Source: Lindgomyces ingoldianus (lineage: Eukaryota; Ascomycota; Dothideomycetes; Pleosporales; Lindgomycetaceae). Taken from it: 64,000 nucleotides of DNA. Numbering within the stretch: position 1 is the first letter of the stretch; the number at the start of each line of letters is the position of its first letter. Below the pieces are notes generated by a model that saw nothing but the letters and a program-made list of their open reading frames with translations, ran no database searches and was not told the origin of the DNA. The DNA is taken from contig NW_022985165.1 in the NCBI RefSeq assembly GCF_010093535.1, positions 1,521,582 to 1,585,581 of the forward strand. Reading direction: 5' to 3'. Of the stretch, positions 20,626 through 31,852 are shown piece by piece. Position numbers and translations under genes: made by a program.

Positions 20626-21389
20626 AAGTTTACTATGAGTTCGGTGTCGAGGCTGTCGCACGTGATGCTCTGTCCATGAACCCGCTAGTCACGTTTAGGA
20701 ATAGTCATTCCTTTATTAGGACTAGCTCTCATTTAGACGTAACTCATTGATCCCGAAGCTCTCTCACTCCTCAAACTTTGCACTATCGCTCAATTCACCC
20801 AGTCTGGTTCTCACCACCAAATTGAGCTTTCCACTATCCTCTATCTACCCTTGCGGTAGAGGCTACTCGCCAATCGCTCTTTAATTGTGATAAAGTCAGA
20901 GAAAGGAATTCGAGGCTCGCACCCCCCCGACCACCATCACTCAACACCATAGTTGCTAGCGAAACCAACTTTCCCTCAAATGCGGCTGCCGCAAAGGTTT
21001 CCCCTCGTAGCGAACAAAGGTCTTGGCACCCACTAAATTAAAGCGCCTCTCTTTTAGGCACGTGACTCCCTATAGTACACAATGGTACTTCTCCGTCACA
21101 GTTTAATGCCACAACTTTTAACTGGACTAGGTAGGCCATCTACTTGTTAACGTGGGTGAGCTAATCGCTGCGTTTGGACAGCACCGAAGAGAAGCGAGAC
21201 CCGGCAGAACATAATTTCGTAACGTTTGGACCTGCAGCACTCAGCTGCGCCTGCCTTCCAGCCTCGTTGAACTGATGATGGACCGCAACACTTTCTACAA
21301 CCCTGGGGCGGCCTCGCTGCTCTGCCGGTTCATCAGGGAACCACTGCTATTTCACCACTATATCTCACCCTTCCGCTAACCATCGCATT
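20626..21389. other. Intergenic, cluster right boundary
   Basis: 764 bases with no recognisable gene. It separates the compact cluster from the decayed NLR-like locus. Confidence 0.5.
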
Positions 21390-22740
21390 ATGGATAGCCT
21401 CTCAGGGGCAGCAAGCGTGATCGCTATACTCGACCTATCCGCCAAAATCATGTCACTCTGCTTCCAGTACTCAGTCGCCTTCAAGGGAAAGTTAGAGACA
21501 TTAAGGCCGTCCTAGAGAAGTTCAGCCAGCTATTTGATGGACGATACAAAGCAAAGCTTCCTACCACCCATGAGTTGGTAGACTCGCTCAAGCAATGTTT
21601 CCAGGAGCTACAAGAGTTGAAGGCAGAGCTGGAGCCTAGGAAGACTCGCAAGGCTATAAGCCGGCTCAGAGTTCGAGCTCTTCCGTGGCCATTTACAAGC
21701 AGGCACGTAGAAAAGATTATTTCTAGTTTAGAACGATACAAGCGGACCTTCGCACTAGCTTTGCAGGTTGATCACCTGTAAGCTCTAAATCCACTGCGTC
21801 CTGTTATAGAGACATATTGTAATCAACTATACAGGGGTCTTATGCTTGACCTTGATCAAAAGATAGACCTTGCGACCCAGGACACACATAATATCCATCA
21901 AAAGCTCAACTTAGCTAAACTACCCGCAGCTAAAGGAGCTTCCTTTACCTCACATATGGAGGAACACAACTCAAGATGTCTCCCAAACACCCGCACGGAG
22001 TTGCTTCATTACATTAGAGAATGGGCGAAGGACAAGAATAGCAAACCTATATCATGGCCAAGTGGCATAGCTGGCACAGGAAAGCCTACAATCGCACGAA
22101 CCGTCGCCCAGTTATTTCCCGACCAAGGCCAGCTAGGAGCAAGCTGCATTAATGGGAGAACAATCACCAGCAGTGTAGCACCCGAGTTGCAGTATGCTTG
22201 TCATTACTAGGTACGCCATCTAGAGAAGAGCCAGCACCACTTCAATGATGGAGATTCAGTGCATATATTCCTTCAGGAGCATTTCCCTGAGTGCTGTTGC
22301 TTTCTCGCCGGACGGCCAGCTCGTCGCGTCGGCCTCTAACGACAAGACTATACGGCTCTGAGATGCAACGACGGGTTCGTGCCTTAGAGAACTTGAAGGC
22401 CATTCTGACTAGGTCAGGGGTCTTGCTGCAGCACGCTCAAGAGCCATTCCGCCCAGTCAATGCCATTGTGCTCTCTCCAGACGGCCAGCTAGTCACGTCG
22501 GCCTCCAACGACAAGACGGTCGGCTCTGGGATGCCGTGACGGGGTCGTGCCGCAGCACGATTGAGGGCCACTCTAACTGCGTCAGCGCCGTTGCTTTCTC
22601 GCCGGATGGTCAGCTGGCGCGTCGGCATCCAACGACAAAACGGTACGGTTCTGGGATGTAGTGACGGGGTCTTGTAGCAGTATGCTCAAGGGTCATTCCA
22701 CCCGGATCAGCGCCCTCTCCTTTTCACCGGATGGCAAACG
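21390..22740 (+). pseudogene. Decayed NACHT/WD40 (NLR-like) gene
   Basis: The frame starts MDSLSGAASVIAILDLSAKI, a typical N-terminal helix of fungal NACHT-WD proteins, then breaks at about 21500. The helical part continues in another frame (21500-21777), through a still canonical intron (21778-21834, GTAAG...ACAG), into a P-loop at about 22063-22110 reading GIAGTGKPTIART, where the usual GKS is GKP. After a break near 22205, at least three WD40 repeats (FSPDGQL, SASNDKT, GHS...) run from 22288 to 22740 in shifting frames. Two WD-repeat Trp codons are TGA (in RLWD) and TAG (in HSDWV), a G-to-A pattern expected from RIP. Intact relatives are STAND proteins in non-self recognition. The NACHT core after the P-loop is mostly lost. 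Confidence 0.85.
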
Positions 22741-23806
22741 TCTTCATACATGTAGAGAAGAAATTCCTTAGTTCTTACATTCTAAAGGAACCCCTTCATC
22801 TTACAGAGAAGAGTCAACTAATTTGTTTGTTCAAGATCAGCGGATACTATGCAACCGGCAGCCTTTGTTATGACTTCCTTCTGAGTATCGACCGACGGGT
22901 GCAGTAGCAGTGTGTAAGGACTTGGTCTGCCTGGGACACTCATCTGGCCGTGCTACCTTTCTTAAAACAATGCTAACATAGCACTGCTGTATGCTCTTTT
23001 CGTTCTTGAAATATATTTGTCATCATATCTATTTCATAGAGGTATCTAGTAGCGGGAAGTATATATCTTACGAGATTCCCTCTTGAATATTCTGGACATT
23101 AAGTACCTGTGTTCAAACGCTTAGTTATACAAACAAAGAGGTCCACACTAATAGAGAGGCCAGTGGACGCTCTCCTAGTATAGAGTTGTAAGATTAAACT
23201 GTTAGTTATGGAGAGGCACCCTCTTGAACGATAGCAAAGCACATGCCTAAAGAGGCAGCGCTTTATTCGATATGTACCGTAGGTGTCAAGATTTTAAGTG
23301 TTTCTTGGTCTTGCAGAATAGCTCTTGCTCTTCGTCAACATTACAGACACATGTGGGATCAAATTGCGCAGGTGCGCATTGGTTCGTATTCCCTTCCTCA
23401 TGTCATTAGAACTTCTTTGGAGGTTGAATGACACATTTGTCGTTGGCAATGAAGCCTGAAGGGAGCATACGCCACAGCGGGGGGGGCGTGGAGTGGCGTT
23501 GACCCCGCAGCACCAGGAGGGGAGGAATTTGTTGCCGTAGGAGTCACTTGCGACTGTACTTCGTAAGATAACGCGTCCTCCATGAGCTACGAAATCCTAA
23601 TGCTCTCCAAACAAGACAACCTAAAGTACCAAATGACCTATCTTAGGTAATCAACGTGGCACAGGTGTTTCACCAGATAGGGGCCGAAAACTTCAAACCT
23701 GCCGTTTCAGCTCGTGCTATGCCTCCTCCTTGGACGCCTTACGTCGGCATCTAAATGCTCTCTCTCTAAACTCTTAGTTTCTTTCTTTATCGCGAGGTAA
23801 TAATCT
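22741..23806. other. Intergenic, no gene seen
   Basis: About 1.07 kb after the NLR relic, moderately AT-rich in the first half. No domain or repeat recognised. The last 100 bases are pyrimidine-rich and are probably the promoter of the ZZ-domain gene. Confidence 0.5.
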
Positions 23807-25597
23807 ATGGCTTCGAATGATCAATACCAACTACATCCGTTGAGATATGGTGGGCAAAACTATCCACAGCTGCCACCAGGACAGGATCTGAACAACAGCT
23901 ATACGCAAGGCTATCCTCAGTATCCACTATATCAAAGCCAATACCCACATTCTCCTCAAGATTATTCACCAGCTCCAGTTGAGCTTCCAGGAAATGGACC
24001 TCCGATCGCAGAACTGCCAGCCCCCTTGCCGCCTGCACCTCCTACGTCGACTCCCGCAGAACAGCTGAGTGAAGATGAGAAGCTTGCGCATAAAATCCAA
24101 CAGATGGAATTAGCTGAAGCGCGAGCCAGGTCTAATAGCAACTTAAGCCAACCTCAACAGCGGTATTCCTACCAAGGCGTGGTGCAGCCTGCTCTAGTGC
24201 CTTCGAGTATTGAGTCGTATCCGGAAGTGGTTACATGGCCGCATTCGTATGGACAGTCGTCGCCGGTTCAGTATGGTCAGCAGCCTTATCCTCAAGCATC
24301 TCAGCCTCATATTTCGCCTCAGCCAAGCCCATATCTAGGTCATCCATCCCCTCAAATAACTCAATCGCCAAGACCGACCTCAGTATACGACATGACATCT
24401 GCTACGCATATAGATCCGAGCTCTTTAGCCGCCTATCTCGAAACCCACCGGCAAGTGCCCTACCCACCTCAATGGGTGCTTCCACCCATCACCTCTACCT
24501 TCTATGGGTCATTTGTCTTCGCACCAAAAACAGATTGGCTCGATACTCTCGAATCTTTTAGTTGGAGCACCGTCCGTTTCTCCGAACAGGCCCGCACTCC
24601 AACACCGGCCGTCTTCAAATTCAATTTCAAATCCAGAGGAGGAAGCTTCCGCGACCCTAGGCTTTCATGGACTATGACATATCCCCCTTCCAGCGGAAAA
24701 GGCGCCTTGCAAAAGCCATCATGGACGTACAACGTCAAGCGCGACATCGACACCAACATGAAGAAAAGTGAATCGCTAACACCCTCCAAGGGGAAAGATA
24801 TCATCTGCGGCTATGCCCATGGCCAAAATTACGACTCGCTGAAATTCATCGGACCAGATGCGAAATCCTACAAATGGGTCACGCATATTCCCCTCAGATC
24901 TTTGCACGGCTCCCGCTACGATACAGTCCGCCACGCGCTGTTCGTGTCTATACAACGCTACGGCAACGAAGACCCATTATATGGCCAAATTGTCGCCGAC
25001 CACACGTTCTTCGACGGCCACGTCGACTACACCGAAGTCCACAAAGGCGTCATCTGTGAAGGCTGCAAGCAAGACCCTCTCGTCGGACTCCGATGGCTAT
25101 GCAAGACTTGCACCGTTCAACATGACGTCTGCGACACCTGCCGTCAATCTTCCAAATCTGCCAAACAGGGGTGCAAATTCACGCTCGTTTCTCTGCCCGA
25201 TGAAGCGCTGCACATCCGCTCCCCGCACGTCGATCCAGCGATGGTGGTCGCCACTCTTCAGGTTCTGAAGGACTGGGAAATGAACACGTTGAGGGAGCAG
25301 AGGAAGAAAGATCCGGTGGGTTTTGCGGCGAGTGTGGATATGGCTAGGAAGGGGGATTTAGGCAGGCTGAGTTATTGGCGGTGGACAGATTTTGAGGGGA
25401 CGGGCAAGGGAGGCGGGGATGAGACGGTTGGGACGTTAGTTAGGGCTATTGAAAATGTGAAGAGTGCGGCTGAGATTTCGAGTAATCTGGGGGAGATTGG
25501 GGCGTTGGGAGGAGGGGATGGTGGTGGGGGAGGAGGAGATGGAGGTGGTGTTGGTGTTGGTGGGGATGGGGGAGGTGGAGGTGGAGGTGGAGCATAA
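23807..25597 (+). CDS. ZZ-type zinc finger protein with Pro/Gln-rich N-terminus
   Basis: Intronless, 596 residues. Residues 1-200 are low complexity, rich in Tyr, Gln and Pro, with a short charged helix (SEDEKLAHKIQQMELAEARA, about 87-106). A conserved fungal central region follows (WVLPPITSTFYGSFVFAPKTDW onward, shown here only by its start; about 224-400). A ZZ zinc finger lies at about 412-455: CEGC, CKTC and CDTC pairs with flanking HxxVIC and QHDVC, fitting a two-zinc ZZ fold that binds protein tails. The C-terminal about 40 residues are almost pure Gly/Asp encoded by a GGN-rich tract, likely prone to length change. Function unknown; ZZ domains are protein-interaction modules. Confidence 0.88.
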   Translation: MASNDQYQLHPLRYGGQNYPQLPPGQDLNNSYTQGYPQYPLYQSQYPHSPQDYSPAPVELPGNGPPIAELPAPLPPAPPTSTPAEQLSEDEKLAHKIQQMELAEARARSNSNLSQPQQRYSYQGVVQPALVPSSIESYPEVVTWPHSYGQSSPVQYGQQPYPQASQPHISPQPSPYLGHPSPQITQSPRPTSVYDMTSATHIDPSSLAAYLETHRQVPYPPQWVLPPITSTFYGSFVFAPKTDWLDTLESFSWSTVRFSEQARTPTPAVFKFNFKSRGGSFRDPRLSWTMTYPPSSGKGALQKPSWTYNVKRDIDTNMKKSESLTPSKGKDIICGYAHGQNYDSLKFIGPDAKSYKWVTHIPLRSLHGSRYDTVRHALFVSIQRYGNEDPLYGQIVADHTFFDGHVDYTEVHKGVICEGCKQDPLVGLRWLCKTCTVQHDVCDTCRQSSKSAKQGCKFTLVSLPDEALHIRSPHVDPAMVVATLQVLKDWEMNTLREQRKKDPVGFAASVDMARKGDLGRLSYWRWTDFEGTGKGGGDETVGTLVRAIENVKSAAEISSNLGEIGALGGGDGGGGGGDGGGVGVGGDGGGGGGGGA

Positions 25598-26030
25598 CGT
25601 TTGAAATTAGATAGAACAGGACCCAATTAGTCTTTTGAATCTTACATGCGACAATTATTTAAGAGGCCTTTTATTTCAAGTTCCTAATAATCAGATGCTT
25701 CGTGGAAAGCGGATGCTGAGTCATCTACGCGCTAGGGGCAGAAGTGAGACGCGTTTGATGAGGCTGCTTTCAATAGCCACAGCCATCCTATGTAGTACGT
25801 CATCAGCACTCTGTCGGCAAGGCCTTTTGATATTCGCAAAGAATCAATTGCACCCACAGCGCTATCTCTCCCATACGACCTCACAATGCCCGCCAAATGC
25901 ACTCCCCGGAAGTCGTCGGGCTTCTCGCCGTATCAAACGTCTCTACCGAGCCGAAACTTCAACTCGCCATGACTGAAGAGAGCATGCTCCCGCCTGTCTC
26001 AAAGCTCAAAGCTCCTTCCTGTAAGCAGCC
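25598..26030. other. Intergenic, no gene seen
   Basis: 433 bases between the ZZ-domain gene and the hydroxyacid dehydrogenase gene, same strand. The open frame at 25635-25976 shows no family signature. Confidence 0.5.
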
Positions 26031-27144
26031 ATGACGAAGCCAATTATCCTCCATATCGGCGAGCCAATCAAGTACAACCACGAGTTCTACGAGAAAGACT
26101 TCCTGTCACGATTCGACGTCATCCAAAATGAAGATCTCGATCGCGAGGCTTTCAAGAACGCATTAAGGAGTAACAAGCAAGTCACGTTTCTGTCTAGACA
26201 ACTACGAATACAGTCGTTAACGGATGTCCAGGTATGGCAACATCTCCGCCGTCTTCCGCCCACACTTCCAAACCGGCGGCGAAATGGGCCAATGGGACGA
26301 CGAACTGATATCCCTCCTCCCCTCCTCCGTCCGCATCTTCGCATCAGCCGGCGCGGGCTTCAACTGGGCCGACGTAGATGCGTTGGGCAAGCGGAAAATA
26401 TGGTATGCGAATGGAGCAGGAGCGTCGGACGAGGCTGTATCAGACACTGGCCTCTATATGATCCTCTCCGTCTTCCGAAATTTCACGCGGGCACAACTTG
26501 CAGCACGAACAGCGGATCCAGAAGTCTTTAATGAAGCACACAAATCAATTGCGATGATATCGCAGAATCCGAAGGACCATACCCTCGGGATTGTGGGGTT
26601 GGGGAGTATCAGCAAGAAGTTGGCGTATAAGGCGAGAATGGCGCTGGGGATGGATATACACTACTATGATGTTGTCCAGGCGAGTAAGGAGGAGGAGAGG
26701 TCGCTGGGAGCCACGTTCCACGCATCGTTGGACAGCTTGTTGAAAGTTGCGGACTGCGTTTCCTTGCATACACCGCTGAACAAATATACCAAAGACCTTA
26801 TCGACGCCCGCGCACTGTCGATTATGAAACCAGGATCCCGCATCATCAATACAGCACGAGGGCCTGTGTTGAACGAAGACGCGCTGGTACATGCTCTAGA
26901 GAGCGGGCATATCAGCGCTGCAGGCTTGGACGTACATTATTATGAACCTCAGGTTTCGAAGAAGTTGGCGCAGATGCCGCAAGTTACGCTGACTACGCAT
27001 ATCGCGGGAGGTGCGCTGAATACCCGGATTAATTTCGAGTTGAATGCCATGAAGAATATTTTGAGGGTTGTAGGCCCTGAGGGGGAGTTTACTAGAGAGG
27101 AGCCGTTGACGCCAGTTAATGCGGAAGCTTTTCACGGCGGGTAG
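26031..27144 (+). CDS. D-isomer-specific 2-hydroxyacid dehydrogenase
   Basis: Two exons (26031-26176 and 26232-27144) give 352 residues. NAD(P)-dependent reduction of a 2-oxo acid to the D-2-hydroxy acid. Visible: FASAGAGFNWADVDAL, GAGASDEAVSDTGLYMIL, cofactor loop LGIVGLGSISKKLA (GxGxxS, last Gly replaced), catalytic Arg in INTARGPVLNEDAL, Glu in GLDVHYYEP and His in TTHIAGGALNTR. The 55-nt intron must begin with GC: exon 1 ends ...AACAA and the donor is GCAAGT, the exact GC-AG consensus, and it rejoins the frame as NK-YG. A GT donor three bases later gives the wrong frame. Fungal relatives act on glyoxylate, pyruvate-like or aromatic keto acids. It lies about 5.4 kb outside the catabolic cluster, so membership is uncertain. 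Confidence 0.92.
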
Positions 27145-30100
27145 ATATTCCAAGGTTAAGGAAGGCTAACAAAGTCAACACGTGCACAGACAACTCAAGA
27201 TACAGTCCTCGCGCTTCATATCTCACCTTAGGGTCCGAAATGCTATATTATATATGTGATATTGCGGTGTGACCTCGAGCTCTGAGTTGTTTGAACAGCC
27301 CATCGTGGGACAGTCGGGTTTACAAGATCCACATGGGAGGTTTGAGTGTAATGGATTGATTGGCCATACTGAATTCAAACTAGCTGCAATAGAACTGAGG
27401 TCAAGATCGGAGCATGTTTGGCTGAGTTACTCCTAATGTTATTGAATCCTTCCATCAAAATACTGAAGGCAACAAATAAAATCGCGTGTCCATCAACTCA
27501 TTTGCTTGGATCGTGTGCCTGACCAAGACCATGAATATCAGCGTTCAACATGGGTAAGTCGTGGATAGCCACCTACCCACAACTTATGGGTGTACCTGAC
27601 GCGCTAAGCCTGACCTAATGGACATAATCCCAATGCGGTAGTTTCAGGCGCCATGAGGGGTGAATTGAGGTACCGAAATTAGCGTTCTACGTACAAGTTA
27701 ATAGCGATTTGATGGCGACTTGAACTATTCAATACACCCATTGACAGGGGAGACTAAAGACTAGTTCATAGTTGATGGGCGAGCTTGTATGGAGTTCTTT
27801 TGAACATCTCTCCCGTCTAACTCACAGCATATCGCCAAGGACTACCCATGGGTAATTTACTCGCCCATATTGAACACTAATGCGCCTCTTACGCTCTAAT
27901 ACAAACATACCCACGCGTCCCTTCATTTACATATCACGGCTTGCGCTGAAGATTGGGATGCGTACTACTCTAACGCGGGTGACTGTCATCTCAGTGGTAA
28001 CCCCTTTAACACGCGGAAGTGGGCTATCCAGGGGCGAGATTCATGTGCGGAAATCTGCTTCTCCGCATTTCACTTTCTAAGCCATGAGCCGCTGACGCCT
28101 AGCCCCTTTCCACAAAAATATCCATTCTGCCCCTCTGGTCTTGAGTCTGTCCCTCACTTCGATCTCAATGTCATTTTTAGATGCAAGTACAGTGGTCGAG
28201 ATATGGAATTGGGTCTTCAAATCACCCCACTGGTACCAGATCGTATCTCATCGCTATCGCGACTACAGTCACCATGATCTCGTTCATTGAGAGATGGCGT
28301 TACCTGAGCTGTTTCCACGACTTGTCTCAACCCTAAGCTATACGCTGGCAACAGATGCAATGGATCCGCCAGTGTTCTTCGATAACACACCGCCCCGAGG
28401 CGCGTGGCTCGTGTCGCACAGCTAAAATTTAAGCGGAAAGCCTATATATCCACGCGCATGCTGTGCCGTACATGTAGGGGCCTAGGTCGCAGGCTACCTC
28501 ACGTCCCTCTCACTATCCATAGTCCATACTTCTCCCTTTCATCTCACTATCTTATTCTCCTCGCTTGCCACCACGCTCACCTTATTGCTATTGGTTTTCC
28601 CTTTTTCTTACCTAGTTTGGAGTCTCACCATTAAGGAGATCAATTACCAACGAGCTTACCCTATGAGCATTCCTCTTGTCCGCCTTCCAATTGATCCGCT
28701 CAATGTTTTCTTTCAAGTATTAGAGTCATAGGTGTAGGCTATCCTAGATCGCCTTCCCATAAAATCCTTCATACCAAAATGGACCAAGTACCCCCGGCGA
28801 GGCTGGTACTTCAAAGACAAAGCAGACACCACATTAATTTTAGGCAAGTTTTGGGCTTGGTCACACCTGCTAATATACGTGCAGCTTTCCGATCCAACAA
28901 CCATCTGCGACGTAGTTTCGAGAAGGTGGGACTTTCCGAGACCGTCAAAATCCTACAGTAAGTAGATTAGACCGTTCTTTAGGTGAAATGATCCTTCCTA
29001 GAGCTACTAGAAGCCTTCGGTCCCTGCATATCGACCGCTGACAGCGACAATTGCGCTCGCCATTGCAAGGTTCTCGCCACGCCGTTTAACGAGAGTATTA
29101 TGAGTCTCGTTTGGTCAGAATCACTGCAGCAAGCACAAGATATGACAAGCACAAGATATGGCAAGCTCATGCTCCGAGGAAGAGGTAAATAGTGTCTCAA
29201 AGAATGCACGCACTCTGTCACTCAGTGTGCTTGCTGCTACAGACTTTGCAAAATCTTTCAAGTTTCAATCCTTAAATAGGGAGTCTTAAATACCAGGCGA
29301 CATGTCCTACCGCGATGCGCTTTAGACCACCCTTGACAATGCTGTAGCGCTCCATATTCCCCGACTGAGTATTTTTCGCTCCGGGGTTTCCCAAAGTCAA
29401 TGCAGCGTATTAGAAGTGCAGCTACACATACTAGACAAAGAGATTATGTCCATGAATCAAGGAAAACAGGGCTCAGGGAGCTTAATTACTTCTCTTGTAA
29501 GCGCTGGCGATATATTTCCAAGGCTTGGAAAGAATAAAAGGCCTTTCTCTTATCGAAATCTTTGGTAACATTTTCGTTATTAGTTTCATCGCCAATTTAA
29601 CGACGGCAGGCCTCTGAGGCATCTTGTTGATGCTCAGATCTTCTGGAGAAAGGTCTGAATCAAAGTACCCAAATATATTCTCTGGTTGCTCTAGTCTTGA
29701 TGCGACTAAAACAGGGTTTTCAGTCGCTCTTATTAGTGAGCCGTACGGAGACATCAGTCATTGATGTCGTCTTTGTGTCCGTCGATATAGTGGAGAGTTG
29801 ATTGTATGAGTCGAGCAGGTCTACCGTCATCGAGAAGTCGTGGTTCCGGTAGGGGAGTACCTAGTGAACTATTCCCGGTGTGGACGAATAGGTCGATAGA
29901 TCAATCCATCGGGCTCAACAGGTGAGCAGACTGTTGACCTAGGTGAATTGAGCTCGCAGAGCTCTCCGTCAGCTAGTTGCGATACCTAAACATGTGCAGC
30001 GGTGATAATAGGTATAGCCAAAAGCTGCAAACCGGGCTTATAACTATTTCAGAGCCAGTTATAGTTGAGGGATAGTGGAGGGCTTCGTGTGGAGTTGCAA

Positions 30101-30244
30101 GTAGTCAATTAGGTGGTGAGAACCAAACTAGGTAGATTGAGCTGATGTAAGGTCTCCGGATCGAGAGAGAGCTCTGAGGCGAATATATATAGTAGATAAA
30201 AGGGCGCTAGCCCTTAATAGAAAACGGGTGTAAGTCAAGGACCC
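27145..30244. other. Gene-poor intergenic stretch
   Basis: About 3.1 kb with no frame I can assign. Frames at 28404-28634, 28779-28961 and 29482-29754 (minus) show no family motif. Composition is not strongly AT-rich, so this may be old, degraded single-copy sequence rather than RIP-mutated repeats. Confidence 0.45.
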
Positions 30245-30998
30245 ATATTCACCCTGATGCAGGCTCACGTGAATCAATGTCACGTGCGGCAACCACAGCT
30301 AATACCTTGGCTTTCAGTATACTCATAATCGTGGATTCTCCAGACGCCCAGACTTGGTTTTCAGAGGATGTTATTCGCAAGATCGAAGGAAAGAGTATTA
30401 ATGAGTGGGAATACAATGAGCATTTTCCGAAGCTGGTGAGATGTCGTGCAATCCTCATAAGATCCACCTCTTTGGTTTCAAATTGTCTTCTAACCCCCCG
30501 GCTCGAAACTCTCCACCTATTTCCTCCAATACTGGCTCTCCTTAAAAAAGCACTGGGTCGACACAGCAGAGCCTCCACCTTGAAGACCGCACGATTACGA
30601 TTACGGCTAAAGTTCCTGTATGCAGCCCTGTCCTCGCAGTCCACTGTCATCCAGACCACTGCGAGGATCCTGGGGCCTAGAAACCAGCACGTTGAATCAC
30701 ACCTAGAGGTGCCCAGAGTTCGGAGATAATCGTCACTCCGCCAAATGGCTCCTATCACGCATGGTCACGAGGACCGCAGAATTGCTCTGCATTGAAATTT
30801 TCGCAGGTTGAGGTTGTAGCCGTCCTAGCTTGCTTGATGAGGAGTTATCGGGTTGAAGCTGTCAGGCTAGAGGGAGAGAGTGGGGAAGACTTAACGACCT
30901 GGTTGATGAGTGTGGCCCGGCATTGTGATTTCCAGATGTTATTAAGGATGAGGGATGCGGACTGTGTTCGTTTAAGGTGTGTCAGTTTTGGCTCGTAG
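30245..30998 (+). pseudogene. Cytochrome P450 C-terminal relic
   Basis: Only the part from the I-helix to the C-terminus remains. Signs are ATTANTLAFSILIIV (I-helix), a K-helix reading LETLHLFPP where ExxR should be (Arg to His), a frameshift near 30550, then VLAVHCHPDHCEDPGA-stop-KPAR-stop-I where WKPxRW is expected: TAG at 30678-30680 and TGA at 30693-30695 replace Trp codons. The heme loop follows (WSRGPQNCSALKFSQVE, Cys ligand present, Gly of the loop altered) and the usual tail to 30998. Changes are mainly G-to-A, consistent with RIP. No N-terminal half was found upstream. Confidence 0.85.
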
Positions 30999-31562
30999 CA
31001 GGTTGCTTAGGAGTCGCCGGTGCGATCTTGCTGCTGTTGTTTCAGCCTACCCTATGGTGGCAAATGCACTGCTGCAATAGCGCATTTTTCTGTTATGGAG
31101 TGAAATTTCCGCGAATAGGGTATATCTACGAATATAAGTAAGAGTAATTTATTCTAGCCCTCCTCTCTCAACATAGGTTTTAGTAGGGTAAGTAAGTTAA
31201 TTGTTAGAGCTAATAAAAATCCGCTACACAGGTTATTGTGCCTTGCAAGAATCTAGTTACAGTCTAAGATTAGCCTAGGTTTTAGTAAAGAGCTAAGCAC
31301 ACTCTCACACTAAAATCCCTATACGACTAAAAGTTTACCTATTTATTATTTCCTCTATATGGTTATAAAATCTCTTCATAATAAAGCTCTCCAGAACATT
31401 TGCGTCCGTCTTGCTCTATATGTTAAAATATACGTTCTATACAGGAAGATACTTAGTTCCTGCCTAGCTATCTACCAAGTAGAGCTTAACTTAAAGCCTT
31501 TTAAGCACTTTTAAGCTTCTAAAACTATTAAAAAAAAAGGTCGGCATTATAGGTGTATGCAT
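30999..31562. repeat. AT-rich relic left of second solo LTR
   Basis: AT-rich from about 31125, with many TAG/CTAG runs and no coding content. It ends with TGCAT (31558-31562), the left target-site copy of the LTR. Confidence 0.5.
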
Positions 31563-31852
31563 TGTAACGATTCTACGAATCGTTCCATATCGGGTCGCTC
31601 GGATCCTATCCGAAGGGTCCCCGTATCGGCCCCGACCATGACTCGACCCAGTCCCCCGCAGTTACCCCTATTCCCTCATGTATTTAGTCGCACCTCGCCC
31701 CCGTAGCTAGCTCGGTAGTTTTCTGATATCCTACGTACAAGGCCTATAGGTGTCATTGGTATTCCCAGGTCTCTGAGTCCCCACGCACTCCCATATGCCT
31801 CTGAGTGGATTCATACCGCATTCGGACCCATTGTCTTGCCTGCGCCGTTACA
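31563..31852 (+). mobile_element. Solo LTR, short form (290 bp)
   Basis: Starts TGTAAC and ends GTTACA (inverted termini). It is flanked by TGCAT on the left and TGCAC (31853-31857) on the right, a 5-bp target duplication with one transition. It aligns with both ends of the LTR at 290-957 but lacks the inner 377 bp; the join falls at a CACCT shared by both edges of that block. It is more GC-rich than the first copy and so less affected by RIP. Confidence 0.78.

Noticed and set aside
30249..30758. 169-codon minus-strand ORF
   Set aside because: The opposite strand carries the readable P450 relic; the minus frame has no motif.
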